Assembly (NCBI GenBank): GCA_035548675.1
Contig: DASZSJ010000069.1
Span: 1 to 55,019 of the forward strand
Length of the DNA: 55,019 bases
Source of the DNA: VRUE01 sp035548675
GTDB lineage: Bacteria; Actinomycetota; Thermoleophilia; Solirubrobacterales; 70-9
Reading direction: 5' to 3'
Shown: positions 9,009 through 15,674 of the stretch, in pieces
Layout: the number at the start of each line of letters is the position of its first letter
Position numbering within the stretch: the stretch's first letter is position 1
Position numbers and translations under genes: made by a program
The notes under the pieces: generated by a model
What the model was told of the DNA's origin: nothing
The model's database searches: none
Seen by the model: only the letters and a program-made list of their open reading frames with translations

Positions 9009-9265
9009 TCTACACTGCTCTCATGGCGCTTCGAATCATGCTCGCCGCCGTTCCGCTCGCCGTCGTCGCCGCGCTGGTCCTGCTGCTCAACAGCCTCGAT
9101 GCCGGCGCAGGCATCGCGGTTGCAGCGCTCGGTCTCGTGGCCGTGGCCGGGGGTGCCACCCTCGGCTACTTCGCCGATCGTCTGCCCGAGATCCGGAAGA
9201 CCGGTCGCCGGCATCCCCCCGATGGCGCTGGACACCTCGCCGGTGCCCACCACGGCCATCGCTGA
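9005..9265 (+). CDS. Small membrane protein coupled to the preceding gene
   Basis: 86 residues from GTG 9005, overlapping the previous stop; a second start at ATG 9023 is possible. Two hydrophobic segments are visible at about residues 10-28 (MLAAVPLAVVAALVLLLNS) and 33-54 (AGIAVAALGLVAVAGGATLGYF), followed by a polar, His-rich C-terminus. I do not recognise the family. Tight coupling to the 71-residue membrane protein suggests the two act together, possibly as a membrane complex. From 9266 to 9498 I see no convincing gene. Confidence 0.55.
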   Translation: MIYTALMALRIMLAAVPLAVVAALVLLLNSLDAGAGIAVAALGLVAVAGGATLGYFADRLPEIRKTGRRHPPDGAGHLAGAHHGHR

Positions 9266-9498
9266 ACAGCGCCGCGACTGAGTTCCATCTACCCGCGGTG
9301 ACGCTCTGCCGGCGGCGTTGGCTCCATCTGCCCCCCAGGATCTTCGACGGCCTCCTCTTCGGTCGGGCCCCCTGCTGTTTCGCCAGAGGGCGCGGGGTCG
9401 CCGCAAGGCAGCCTCTGCATTTCTGGACTCCGTCTGAGCCCGACCCGCGCGCCATGGGTTCGACCACCGTAAGCTCGGCGGTTGCGCCAGGCGGTCAG

Positions 9499-9572
<74 letters not shown>

Positions 9573-9591
9573 GGAACGGCAAATCGTAGAG

Positions 9592-10068
9592 CTAACTGCC
9601 TGCGGCATCGAGATCCTCTAGGTCCGCGAGATCTCGGGTTCTTCCGGCGGCCCGCTTCATGGCCTTCAGGTCTTCCACTGAGCAGATCGCGACTCTGACG
9701 CCAAGAACCTCGGCCTCTGTGGCACGGGCATGCAGCTCATCAAAGGTAGGGACTCCGTCCAGTCCTTGGACGATGTCCAGGCGACCAAGCTCGGTCTCGA
9801 TCGCAACTTGCTCACCGCTTGCGAGTTGGCTCGCGATTGAGGGTTGGCTGCTGAGGAAGGATTCGCCGGTTTGAACATGGCCGTTAATAGCCGTCGCAAC
9901 TGCAGCAACGCGTTTGAGATTCTCGATATCCGGAGCAACGACGATGTCCACGTCCTTCGTGCCACGGACCACCCCCCAGGCGTTGACGGCGAGCCCCCCG
10001 ATAAGCACGAACTCGACGCCCGCCTCTGAGAGTCGGCGAAGAAGCTGATCGAAAGCCGCTTCAGTCAC
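9592..10068 (-). CDS. Nucleotidyltransferase (AbiEii/MNT-like, toxin-antitoxin type)
   Basis: 158 residues, GTG start. The N-terminus carries the nucleotidyltransferase signature: GGLAVNAWG near residue 24, then RGTKDVDIVV with the two metal-binding Asp near residues 38-42. A probable third Asp is in GRLDIVQ near residue 100. The end has the KRAAGRTRDLADLEDL pattern found in small nucleotidyltransferases of the AbiEii/DUF6036 group. Such proteins transfer nucleotides to RNA or protein, often as one half of a toxin-antitoxin or abortive-infection pair. The start overlaps the stop of the 57-residue gene just upstream (TAGTG), so the pair is one coupled cassette. It lies between tRNA-Arg and a copy of the tRNA 5' half, which suggests acquisition. 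Confidence 0.8.
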   Translation of the reverse strand: MTEAAFDQLLRRLSEAGVEFVLIGGLAVNAWGVVRGTKDVDIVVAPDIENLKRVAAVATAINGHVQTGESFLSSQPSIASQLASGEQVAIETELGRLDIVQGLDGVPTFDELHARATEAEVLGVRVAICSVEDLKAMKRAAGRTRDLADLEDLDAAGS

Positions 10069-10241
10069 TATGGGCGTGCGGTGCCCACGAATTGCATCAG
10101 CTTGTGGCTCAGTGCAATCCCCTCGGCGAGGTTGACGCTCATCGGCCGCTGAGCGTCATCGCGCAGTCGCTGGATGCGGATCGCCTCGGCCGCTGCCGCG
10201 GAACCTTTTGGCGCTTGGCCCGGCTGTCGGATCGATGTCAC
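10068..10241 (-). CDS. 57-residue partner of the nucleotidyltransferase
   Basis: A short gene from GTG 10241 to TAG 10068-10070. The stop shares one base with the GTG of the nucleotidyltransferase. The product is soluble and helical looking, with AAEAIRIQRLRDDAQ followed by NLAEGIALSHKLMQFVG. That C-terminal half resembles the short conserved helix of small proteins encoded directly before nucleotidyltransferases of this type (from memory, not searched). It is a candidate antitoxin or substrate-binding partner. No DNA-binding motif is visible. Confidence 0.55.
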   Translation of the reverse strand: MTSIRQPGQAPKGSAAAAEAIRIQRLRDDAQRPMSVNLAEGIALSHKLMQFVGTARP

Positions 10242-10270
10242 GAGGACACGGTAGCGGAGCGGAATAGATC

Positions 10271-10301
10271 TCTCGCTCTATCGAGCTGAGCTATCGAGGG
10301 C
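10271..10301 (-). repeat. Copy of the 5' half of tRNA-Arg (remnant)
   Basis: On the minus strand this reads gccctcgatagctcagctcg and on to atagagcgaga. It matches the first 30 bases of tRNA-Arg(CCT) except for one inserted base and one substitution, then diverges in the anticodon arm. It has the same orientation as the intact tRNA and lies just beyond the nucleotidyltransferase cassette. It may mark the outer end of a small insertion or a tandem duplication. Confidence 0.8.
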
Positions 10302-10397
10302 GTGGCTACGGATTGTCTCACTCCCCGTTCAGCGTAGTCTTCCACGGCTATGTACGGGGACCGAGAGATTCGGGCCTGCTCTGAGGGCGGGACGGTG

Positions 10398-11798
10398 ATG
10401 AAAACGGGGAAACCCACGACCGGTCTCTGGAAAACCGGATGGATCTTGGTGATTGCGTTGGTCGCATCGATCGCCTTGGGGATCGCGGGACCCGCTGAGG
10501 TTGCCAGTGGCGCGTCACAGGTCGAAAAGACGGTCTTCGCGCACAAGCGTCGGGCGGCTACCGCTCCTTGCTACGTCGCCTTTCCCAACGCCCGCAGCAA
10601 GAGCGTCGGCAGGACCACCTGGCACAACCGCCAGGCCAGCGTGCGGATGGTCCTCTGCTATCGCTTCGGCCTGGAGCCGAGCGCGGATTTCCCAGTCAGC
10701 GCCAGCATGATCTGTGGAATGCTCGCCGAGGTAATCGGACGTGGTGTCGCAAAGAAGCTGGGCATCTTCGCCACCGGCGTGTGCTCGGGGGCCGAGCTCG
10801 CGGCGGCCCCCCGCGAGCCCGCCCGGTACATCGGGGTCGTCTGCGGCTGGGCGAGCACCCTGCTGAAGAGCATTCCAGCTTCGCTCGGTTGCACTCTGGC
10901 GCCCTCCGCGGGCCATTCGCTCGGCGCCATGTTCGAGTCCAAGCACGAGCTCGATGTCGCGGTTGACGTGGTGCGGCACGGCAAGTGCATCAAGTACTCG
11001 CCCTCGCACTTCGGAAGCCCATGGCTCGCTGTCGCGTGTGGCCACGGAGATCATGGGTTCGCCAGCCTTCCTCGAGTGCCCAGCGGGAGCGGCGGTGGCG
11101 GGGAGGACGGCGGTGGCGCTGGACCGGGGGACGGCTCGGCGCCCGGCGGCGACTCGTCACCCGCATTTAAGGGTCAAGGAAAACTGATCGTCAATCCCCC
11201 CAATATGGTTGCCGGGCAGTCGTTCAACCTGCAAACGACCGAAGGCTGTCCGGCGGGAACAAACTCAGCTGGAGTCGAGATACTCCCAGAAGGGGCGACC
11301 TTCGACGGTGAAACCGACGCGACGCATGCCACGTACGGCCTTGGCGGGGTGAATAGACCAGACGGACCATACGGTGGCCACCCTGATCTGCTCCCGGGAA
11401 GCTACGAAATTCTGGCCGAGTGCTTGCATGGGGAAGGTCCATGGGCCTATCCGCCAGCGCAAGTGCTCTTTGTCTACCGAACCAGCTTGACGGTCACTGG
11501 CGCTGGGCGATCCATTTCGCTTCAGCCAACGGAGGTACCTGAAGAAGGAACGATCACCATTGGACCGGAAGAGCCGTGCGCGGGCCTCACCGGCGGAACC
11601 GTCTACCTTTATATATCCGAGCCGCTCGATCAACCTTATGAGCTAGGTATGGTCGGGTCATCGTGTGAATGGAGTCCGGTCTCGTTTAAATTGCCCGCTG
11701 ACGTTACGGCCGGTCAGCACACTGCTGAAGTTCTGGTGGTGGCTCCAGATGAACGCACGAGCTTCAGGTACAAGCTGGCCCACTTCGTGGTCGACTGA
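10398..11798 (+). CDS. Secreted or membrane-anchored protein of unknown function
   Basis: 466 residues from ATG 10398; GTG 10395 and GTG or ATG codons farther upstream are open too. The chosen start gives a signal-anchor-like N-terminus (basic KTGKPTTGLWKTG, then a hydrophobic WILVIALVASIALGIAG). Residues about 60-225 hold several Cys and look like a globular domain I do not recognise. A Gly/Asp-rich linker follows (GGGGEDGGGAGPGDG). Residues about 255-466 form beta-rich Ig-like modules (MVAGQSFNLQTTEGCPAG; SISLQPTEVPEEGTITI). From about 11180 the GC content is lower than in neighbouring genes, including a TATATAT stretch near 11610, which suggests recent acquisition. Confidence 0.75.
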   Translation: MKTGKPTTGLWKTGWILVIALVASIALGIAGPAEVASGASQVEKTVFAHKRRAATAPCYVAFPNARSKSVGRTTWHNRQASVRMVLCYRFGLEPSADFPVSASMICGMLAEVIGRGVAKKLGIFATGVCSGAELAAAPREPARYIGVVCGWASTLLKSIPASLGCTLAPSAGHSLGAMFESKHELDVAVDVVRHGKCIKYSPSHFGSPWLAVACGHGDHGFASLPRVPSGSGGGGEDGGGAGPGDGSAPGGDSSPAFKGQGKLIVNPPNMVAGQSFNLQTTEGCPAGTNSAGVEILPEGATFDGETDATHATYGLGGVNRPDGPYGGHPDLLPGSYEILAECLHGEGPWAYPPAQVLFVYRTSLTVTGAGRSISLQPTEVPEEGTITIGPEEPCAGLTGGTVYLYISEPLDQPYELGMVGSSCEWSPVSFKLPADVTAGQHTAEVLVVAPDERTSFRYKLAHFVVD

Positions 11799-11835
11799 AT
11801 CCGAGAAACGTCTCCGGCGGGGGCGACCCGGGGCT

Positions 11836-12462
11836 TCAGGCGTAGAGGCTCTCGCTCGCCAGCTCCTGCGCGCGCCGGCTCCAGAGCTTCACCTGCATGT
11901 AGATGTCGTCGCCGTAGGCCTCGAGCGCATCGAGGGCGAGCAGGGTGAAGCGGCCGTTGGAGATGAGCTCCTGGTCGACGGTCTCGCGGTCGAGCTCGGC
12001 GGTGGCGGCGACGGCACCCTGAACCAGGGGGCGACCCCAGACGAGGGTGACCGCGCCGGCGCGGCCGTTCTCGCCGCGCCAGCGGCCGATCACCTCGTCG
12101 TTGAGGTCGATCTTCCAGCCCGGGTTGTCCTCGGCGAGCACGTCGGTGAAGTCGGCGGCGGCGCGGAAGTCGCCGGGGTCGCCGCCGACCGACTGCACAT
12201 AGGAGACGTGGCCGAAGAGCTCGAGTGCGCCCGCAGGTCCCTCGGTCCGCACCGTGCACGGCACCCAGACCCGGCCGCCCCAGGCGCGCTCGGGGTACCA
12301 GTCGAGCTCGGCGGGGAGCTCGACCCCGTCCGGTAGGTCCTCGATCTCCTTGCAGCTGCCGCGGAAGGTCTCTCCCAGCCGCTCGGCGAAGCGACCATGC
12401 GGGATTCCCTCCTGGGTCGAGTCGGCGATGAAGCGGGGGATGGGGCGGGGGTCGGGTGGCAT
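11836..12462 (-). CDS. Conserved-looking hypothetical protein downstream of galT
   Basis: 208 residues from ATG 12462, which overlaps the galT stop (TGATG). I recognise no domain. The protein is soluble and mildly acidic, with aromatic stretches such as LDWYPERAWGGRVWVPC and WGRPLVQGAVAATAELD. There is no signal peptide or membrane segment. Its coupling to galT suggests a role in sugar nucleotide or polysaccharide metabolism, but this is only context. It is the last gene of the tlpA-nfeD-SPFH-galT operon. The same frame runs open far upstream through galT, but that part is an antisense or out-of-frame shadow. Confidence 0.75.
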   Translation of the reverse strand: MPPDPRPIPRFIADSTQEGIPHGRFAERLGETFRGSCKEIEDLPDGVELPAELDWYPERAWGGRVWVPCTVRTEGPAGALELFGHVSYVQSVGGDPGDFRAAADFTDVLAEDNPGWKIDLNDEVIGRWRGENGRAGAVTLVWGRPLVQGAVAATAELDRETVDQELISNGRFTLLALDALEAYGDDIYMQVKLWSRRAQELASESLYA

Positions 12463-13595
12463 CAGAGGCACTCGCGCAGGTCGGCCGCGGCGCGCTCCGG
12501 CGGGTAGGTATTGATGTCCACGCCGGTGGCGAACTCGAAGGAGGCCTTGATGCTGAGGCGGGGGGCGATGTCGATGTGCCAGTGGAAGTGCTCGCCGCCG
12601 CGCGGGGCGGTGCGGACCCAGAGGTTGAGCTCGGGCGAGCCGTCGAAGCGCTCGGCGAGCAGGCGCAGCGCGGTGGCGAGCATCGCCGCCCCCGCCGTGT
12701 CGTCGGCGAAGCTCGGCGCGGCGGCGCGGGGGACGATCCGCAGCTCGAAGGGCGAGCGCGAGGCCCAGGGGCAGACGAGCGCCGCCTCGTCGTCGATTGC
12801 CACCAGCCGCTCCCTTCGCCGCACCTCCTCGACCAGGACGTCGCTGAGCAGGCTGCCGCCGGCGGTGCGTTCGGCGTAGGCGCCGACCCGCTCGCGCTCG
12901 CGCGCCACCGCCGCCGGGACGAAATCGAGCGCGTAGAGCTGGGCGTGGCTGTGCTCGAGCGAGGCTCCGGCGCCGCTGCCCTCGTTGACGATCAGCTGCA
13001 CGTAGGAGGCGCCCGCGTGGACGCGCATACGCTCGCGCCAGGTGGCGACGGCCGCGGCGAGCTGCCCGTCGCTCAGCTCGCACATCGCCGTCGCGTGCTC
13101 CGGCGAGTTGATCAGGACCTCGTGGGCGCCGCTCGCCGGGCGCGAGGAGAAGAGGTCGGGTTCGCCCGCGCGGCGCGACTCGAGCAGCGGGTCGCCGGCG
13201 CTGGCGAAGGCACCGGCGTCGCCGGACCGCGCTCCCGCGGTCGCACCGGGCTTGCCGCCCCCACCCCCGCCGCTGCCTGGCGCACCGCCCCCGCCGGTGT
13301 CGCCCTCGACGACCCGCGGGTCGGCCAGCGCCGGGTAGAGGTTCGGCACCACCCGCGTCGTCCAACCCGGCGTGTCCGCCCCGCCGCCCCCGGGCCGCGT
13401 CGCGTACACCTCCGGCGGCGTGCGCTCCTCACGCCCCTCGCAGAATGGGCAGCCCTCCGTTCCGGTGCGCTTTTCCTCCGCACCACGGGGAGAAAGCGCA
13501 CCGGAGCGGAGATCGGTTGGACGGGACGCTCGCCCCGGGGCGAGGATCGCCGGCAGCCCCGAGAGCTGGTCGATGCGGAGCTCTGGCGTACTCAG
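12462..13595 (-). CDS. galT: Galactose-1-phosphate uridylyltransferase family protein, probable CTG start
   Basis: 377 residues if read from CTG 13595. The family transfers UMP or a similar nucleotide between hexose 1-phosphates (Leloir pathway). The HIT-like active site SLEHSHAQ (His-x-His) is intact, and C-terminal metal or fold motifs GGEHFHWHIDIAPR are present. The N-terminal hallmarks lie upstream of the first canonical start (GTG 13409): ELRIDQLSG, APGRASRP and the zinc-site CPFC at residues 49-52. No ATG, GTG or TTG precedes them in frame. CTG 13595 overlaps the TGA of the slipin gene (CTGA), in the same coupled style as the rest of the operon. A palindromic element at 13457-13509 is translated in frame as residues about 29-47. 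A Gly-rich insert lies near residues 95-125. Confidence 0.8.
   Translation of the reverse strand: MSTPELRIDQLSGLPAILAPGRASRPTDLRSGALSPRGAEEKRTGTEGCPFCEGREERTPPEVYATRPGGGGADTPGWTTRVVPNLYPALADPRVVEGDTGGGGAPGSGGGGGGKPGATAGARSGDAGAFASAGDPLLESRRAGEPDLFSSRPASGAHEVLINSPEHATAMCELSDGQLAAAVATWRERMRVHAGASYVQLIVNEGSGAGASLEHSHAQLYALDFVPAAVARERERVGAYAERTAGGSLLSDVLVEEVRRRERLVAIDDEAALVCPWASRSPFELRIVPRAAAPSFADDTAGAAMLATALRLLAERFDGSPELNLWVRTAPRGGEHFHWHIDIAPRLSIKASFEFATGVDINTYPPERAAADLRECL
13457..13509. repeat. Palindrome family 2, copy A (in frame inside galT)
   Basis: Arms CCGTTCCGGTGCGCTTT and AAAGCGCACCGGAGCGG pair over 17 bases with one G-T wobble, around a loop that itself can fold (CTCCGCACCACGGGGAG). 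The same arms recur at 20705-20753 and 41725-41777. The element encodes an insert between two conserved blocks of GalT without breaking the frame. Confidence 0.85.
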
Positions 13596-14449
13596 GAGCG
13601 GGAGGGTGGCAGGTCGGGATCGCTCGCGCCCGGCGCCGCGGGGGGGGGTGGGGAGGGCGTCGGCGCGTTTGGTTTCTCGGGCCGCTCCTCCTTCGGCCTG
13701 ACCGAGCCGACGAAGGGCTCGAGCACGTCCATCGGCAACGGGAAGACCACGGTGGTGTTCTGGTTGCTGCCGATTTCCAGCAGCGTCTGCAGGTAGCGCA
13801 GCTGCAGCGAGGCCGGGTTGGTGCTGATGATGTCGGCCGCGTCGGTGAGCTTCTGCGCCGCCTGGTACTCGCCCTCGGAGTTGATGATCTTGGCCCGCCG
13901 CTCGCGCTCGGCCTCGGCCTGGCGGGCGATCGCCCGCTGCATCTGCTCGGGGATCTCGACGTCCTTGATCTCGACCGCCGTCACCTTCACTCCCCAGGGC
14001 TCGGTCGACTCGTCGATGATCTTCTGCAGCTCTTCGTTGAGCCGCTCGCGCTCGGAGAGCAGCTGGTCGAACTCGGCCTTCCCCAGTACCGAGCGCAGCG
14101 CGGTCTGGGCGATCTGCGAGGTGGCGACGAGGTAGTTCTCGACCTCGACCACCGCCCTGCGGGCGTCGATCACGCGGAAGTAGGCGACCGCGTTGACGCC
14201 GGCCGGGACGTTGTCGCGGGTGATCACCTCCTGCGGCGGGATGTTCAGCGTCACCGTGCGCAGGTCGACCTTGACCATGCGGTCGACCAGCGGGATCAGC
14301 AGGATCAGGCCCGGGCCCTTCTGGGCGATCAGTCGCCCGAGCCGGAAGATCACCCCGCGCTCGTACTCGCGCAGCACCCGCACCGAGGCGCCGATCGCGA
14401 TCACGGCGAAGACGGCGATGATGATCAGGATTCCGAGCGCCGCTGCCAT
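13592..14449 (-). CDS. SPFH/band 7 (slipin) membrane protein
   Basis: 285 residues from ATG 14449, which overlaps the nfeD stop (TGATG); TTG 14452 is one codon earlier. An N-terminal membrane segment (LGILIIIAVFAVIAIGASV) is followed by the slipin signature VLREYERGVIFRLGRL and the stomatin-type core (VDLRTVTLNIPPQEVITRDNV, AVAYFRVIDARRAVVEVENY). A coiled-coil region rich in Arg/Glu/Ala follows, then a Pro-rich tail ending PDLPPSRS. SPFH proteins form membrane microdomains and are usually encoded beside NfeD, which is the case here. The gene continues the tlpA-nfeD operon, and its stop overlaps the proposed CTG start of galT. Confidence 0.92.
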   Translation of the reverse strand: MAAALGILIIIAVFAVIAIGASVRVLREYERGVIFRLGRLIAQKGPGLILLIPLVDRMVKVDLRTVTLNIPPQEVITRDNVPAGVNAVAYFRVIDARRAVVEVENYLVATSQIAQTALRSVLGKAEFDQLLSERERLNEELQKIIDESTEPWGVKVTAVEIKDVEIPEQMQRAIARQAEAERERRAKIINSEGEYQAAQKLTDAADIISTNPASLQLRYLQTLLEIGSNQNTTVVFPLPMDVLEPFVGSVRPKEERPEKPNAPTPSPPPPAAPGASDPDLPPSRS

Positions 14450-14928
14450 CAACCTGCTCCTTCCTCGGCCTTGCCGCCGGGTTTCGGCTCCGGGCTGACC
14501 ACCAGCGTCAGACCCTCGACCGCGTCGACCCTGACTCTATCCCCCAACCGGACCGGTCCCCCGTCGCCGGCGAGGCGAGCGCGCCAGAACGTCCCGGCCG
14601 CCCACACCTGTCCCTCCGGGTCGAGGTTGCTGCGCGCCTCGGCGATCGAGCCGACCAGCTCCTCGCTGCCGGTGCGCACCGGCTGGTCGCGGTGGGCCGC
14701 GACCACCTTGCGGGTGATGAAGTAGAAGGCGAGCGCGGAGAGCACCCCGAGCGCGATCAGCGCCGGCCCGACGTAGTCGGCGGCGCTGCTGTCGGACTCG
14801 ATCGCGAGAACGCCGCCGGCGACGAGCCCGAGCGCGCCGAGCGCCGCCAGCACGCCGCCGGTCGAGAGCAGCAGCTCGGCGAGGAGCAGGGCAACGCCGA
14901 CGAGGGCGACGATGACGGCTACGTCCAT
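14449..14928 (-). CDS. NfeD-like membrane protein
   Basis: 159 residues from ATG 14928. The longer open frame begins inside the upstream thioredoxin-like gene and is rejected. Three or four membrane segments fill residues 1-85 (VAVIVALVGVALLLAELLL; VLAALGALGLVAGGVLAIE; YVGPALIALGVLSALAFYFI). The C-terminus is a soluble OB-fold domain of NfeD type (SIAEARSNLDPEGQVWAAGTF...GDRVRVDAVEGLTLVV). NfeD partners SPFH proteins in membrane quality control, and the slipin gene follows directly with a TGATG overlap. The start lies 8 bases after the stop of the thioredoxin-like gene, so all are probably on one message. Confidence 0.92.
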   Translation of the reverse strand: MDVAVIVALVGVALLLAELLLSTGGVLAALGALGLVAGGVLAIESDSSAADYVGPALIALGVLSALAFYFITRKVVAAHRDQPVRTGSEELVGSIAEARSNLDPEGQVWAAGTFWRARLAGDGGPVRLGDRVRVDAVEGLTLVVSPEPKPGGKAEEGAG

Positions 14929-14935
14929 GCCCCGA

Positions 14936-15523
14936 TTATCCGCCTTCGCACCGTTCGTGCAGCGCGAATCGCCGAACGTCCGAGGCCAGTTCGGAGTGCT
15001 CGACGTAGGGACCCTGTTTGAGGAAGCAGAGCTTGCCGCGGCGGTCGTAGAAGGCGGTGTCGGGAAGGCCGCGACCCGCCCCGAGTGCCTCGGTGATCGA
15101 CTGGTCGCCATCGGTGTAGCTCGGATAGGGGACGGGCGCTTCTGCGAGGAATTCTTCGGCGAGGCCGTCGGAGTCCTGACTGTTGACCCCGAGGAAGGCG
15201 ACCCGCTTGCCGTAGCGGGCGGAGAGCTTCTGCAGGGTCGGGAACTCGTAGCGGCAGGGGCCGCACCACGAAGCCCAGACGTTGACCACGACCGGGAACC
15301 CCTTCAGCGTCGCGATCCGCTTTTCGAACGCTTCCGCGCCGCCGGGGAGGAGCTGGTTCCCTTCCTCGTAGAGGGCGGCGAGCGGGGCGGGCGCCCCGGC
15401 GAGCGCCCGCGCGTAATCGGGGTGCGAGCCGTCGTAGTCGGCACCCCCGCAGCCGGCTGCCAGCGCCCCCGCCACCACGATCGCGATCAACCCGATCGCG
15501 AACTGTCGTCCCTTATTCGTCAA
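14936..15523 (-). CDS. TlpA-like thiol-disulfide oxidoreductase lipoprotein
   Basis: 195 residues. A hydrophobic leader (FAIGLIAIVVAGALAAGC) ends in a lipobox, so the Cys near residue 25 should carry lipid and the protein faces the cell surface. The thioredoxin fold has the active site WASWCGPCRYEFP near residue 80, followed by VNSQDSDG and the cis-Pro region GLPDTAFYDRRGK. TlpA/ResA-type proteins keep cysteines reduced, often for cytochrome c maturation. The ccm-haem operon lies 8 kb away on the same strand, so a link is plausible but not shown. This is the first gene of the operon with nfeD, slipin and galT. Confidence 0.9.
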   Translation of the reverse strand: MTNKGRQFAIGLIAIVVAGALAAGCGGADYDGSHPDYARALAGAPAPLAALYEEGNQLLPGGAEAFEKRIATLKGFPVVVNVWASWCGPCRYEFPTLQKLSARYGKRVAFLGVNSQDSDGLAEEFLAEAPVPYPSYTDGDQSITEALGAGRGLPDTAFYDRRGKLCFLKQGPYVEHSELASDVRRFALHERCEGG

Positions 15524-15674
15524 TTCTCTGATTACAATACGTATGTTCGATTCGCTTTCTTTGCGGATCGCGATTCAGAGAGCGCCGGGGGGAGGTAGAC
15601 GCTGACGCCCGGCATTCCTCGTCTAGTGCCCCCGCCCGTCATCCATCGCGGCGGGGACTGAACCGAAAGCCTTC

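Noticed and set aside
12496..13365. Upstream part of the 509-codon minus frame that ends in the 208-residue gene
   Set aside because: This part is out of frame with galT, Arg-rich and unconserved; the real gene starts at ATG 12462, overlapping the galT stop.
15524..15560. Second LexA box near ACGTATGTTCG in the tlpA-helicase gap
   Set aside because: Only one half-site matches; the other half lacks the CGAAC element.
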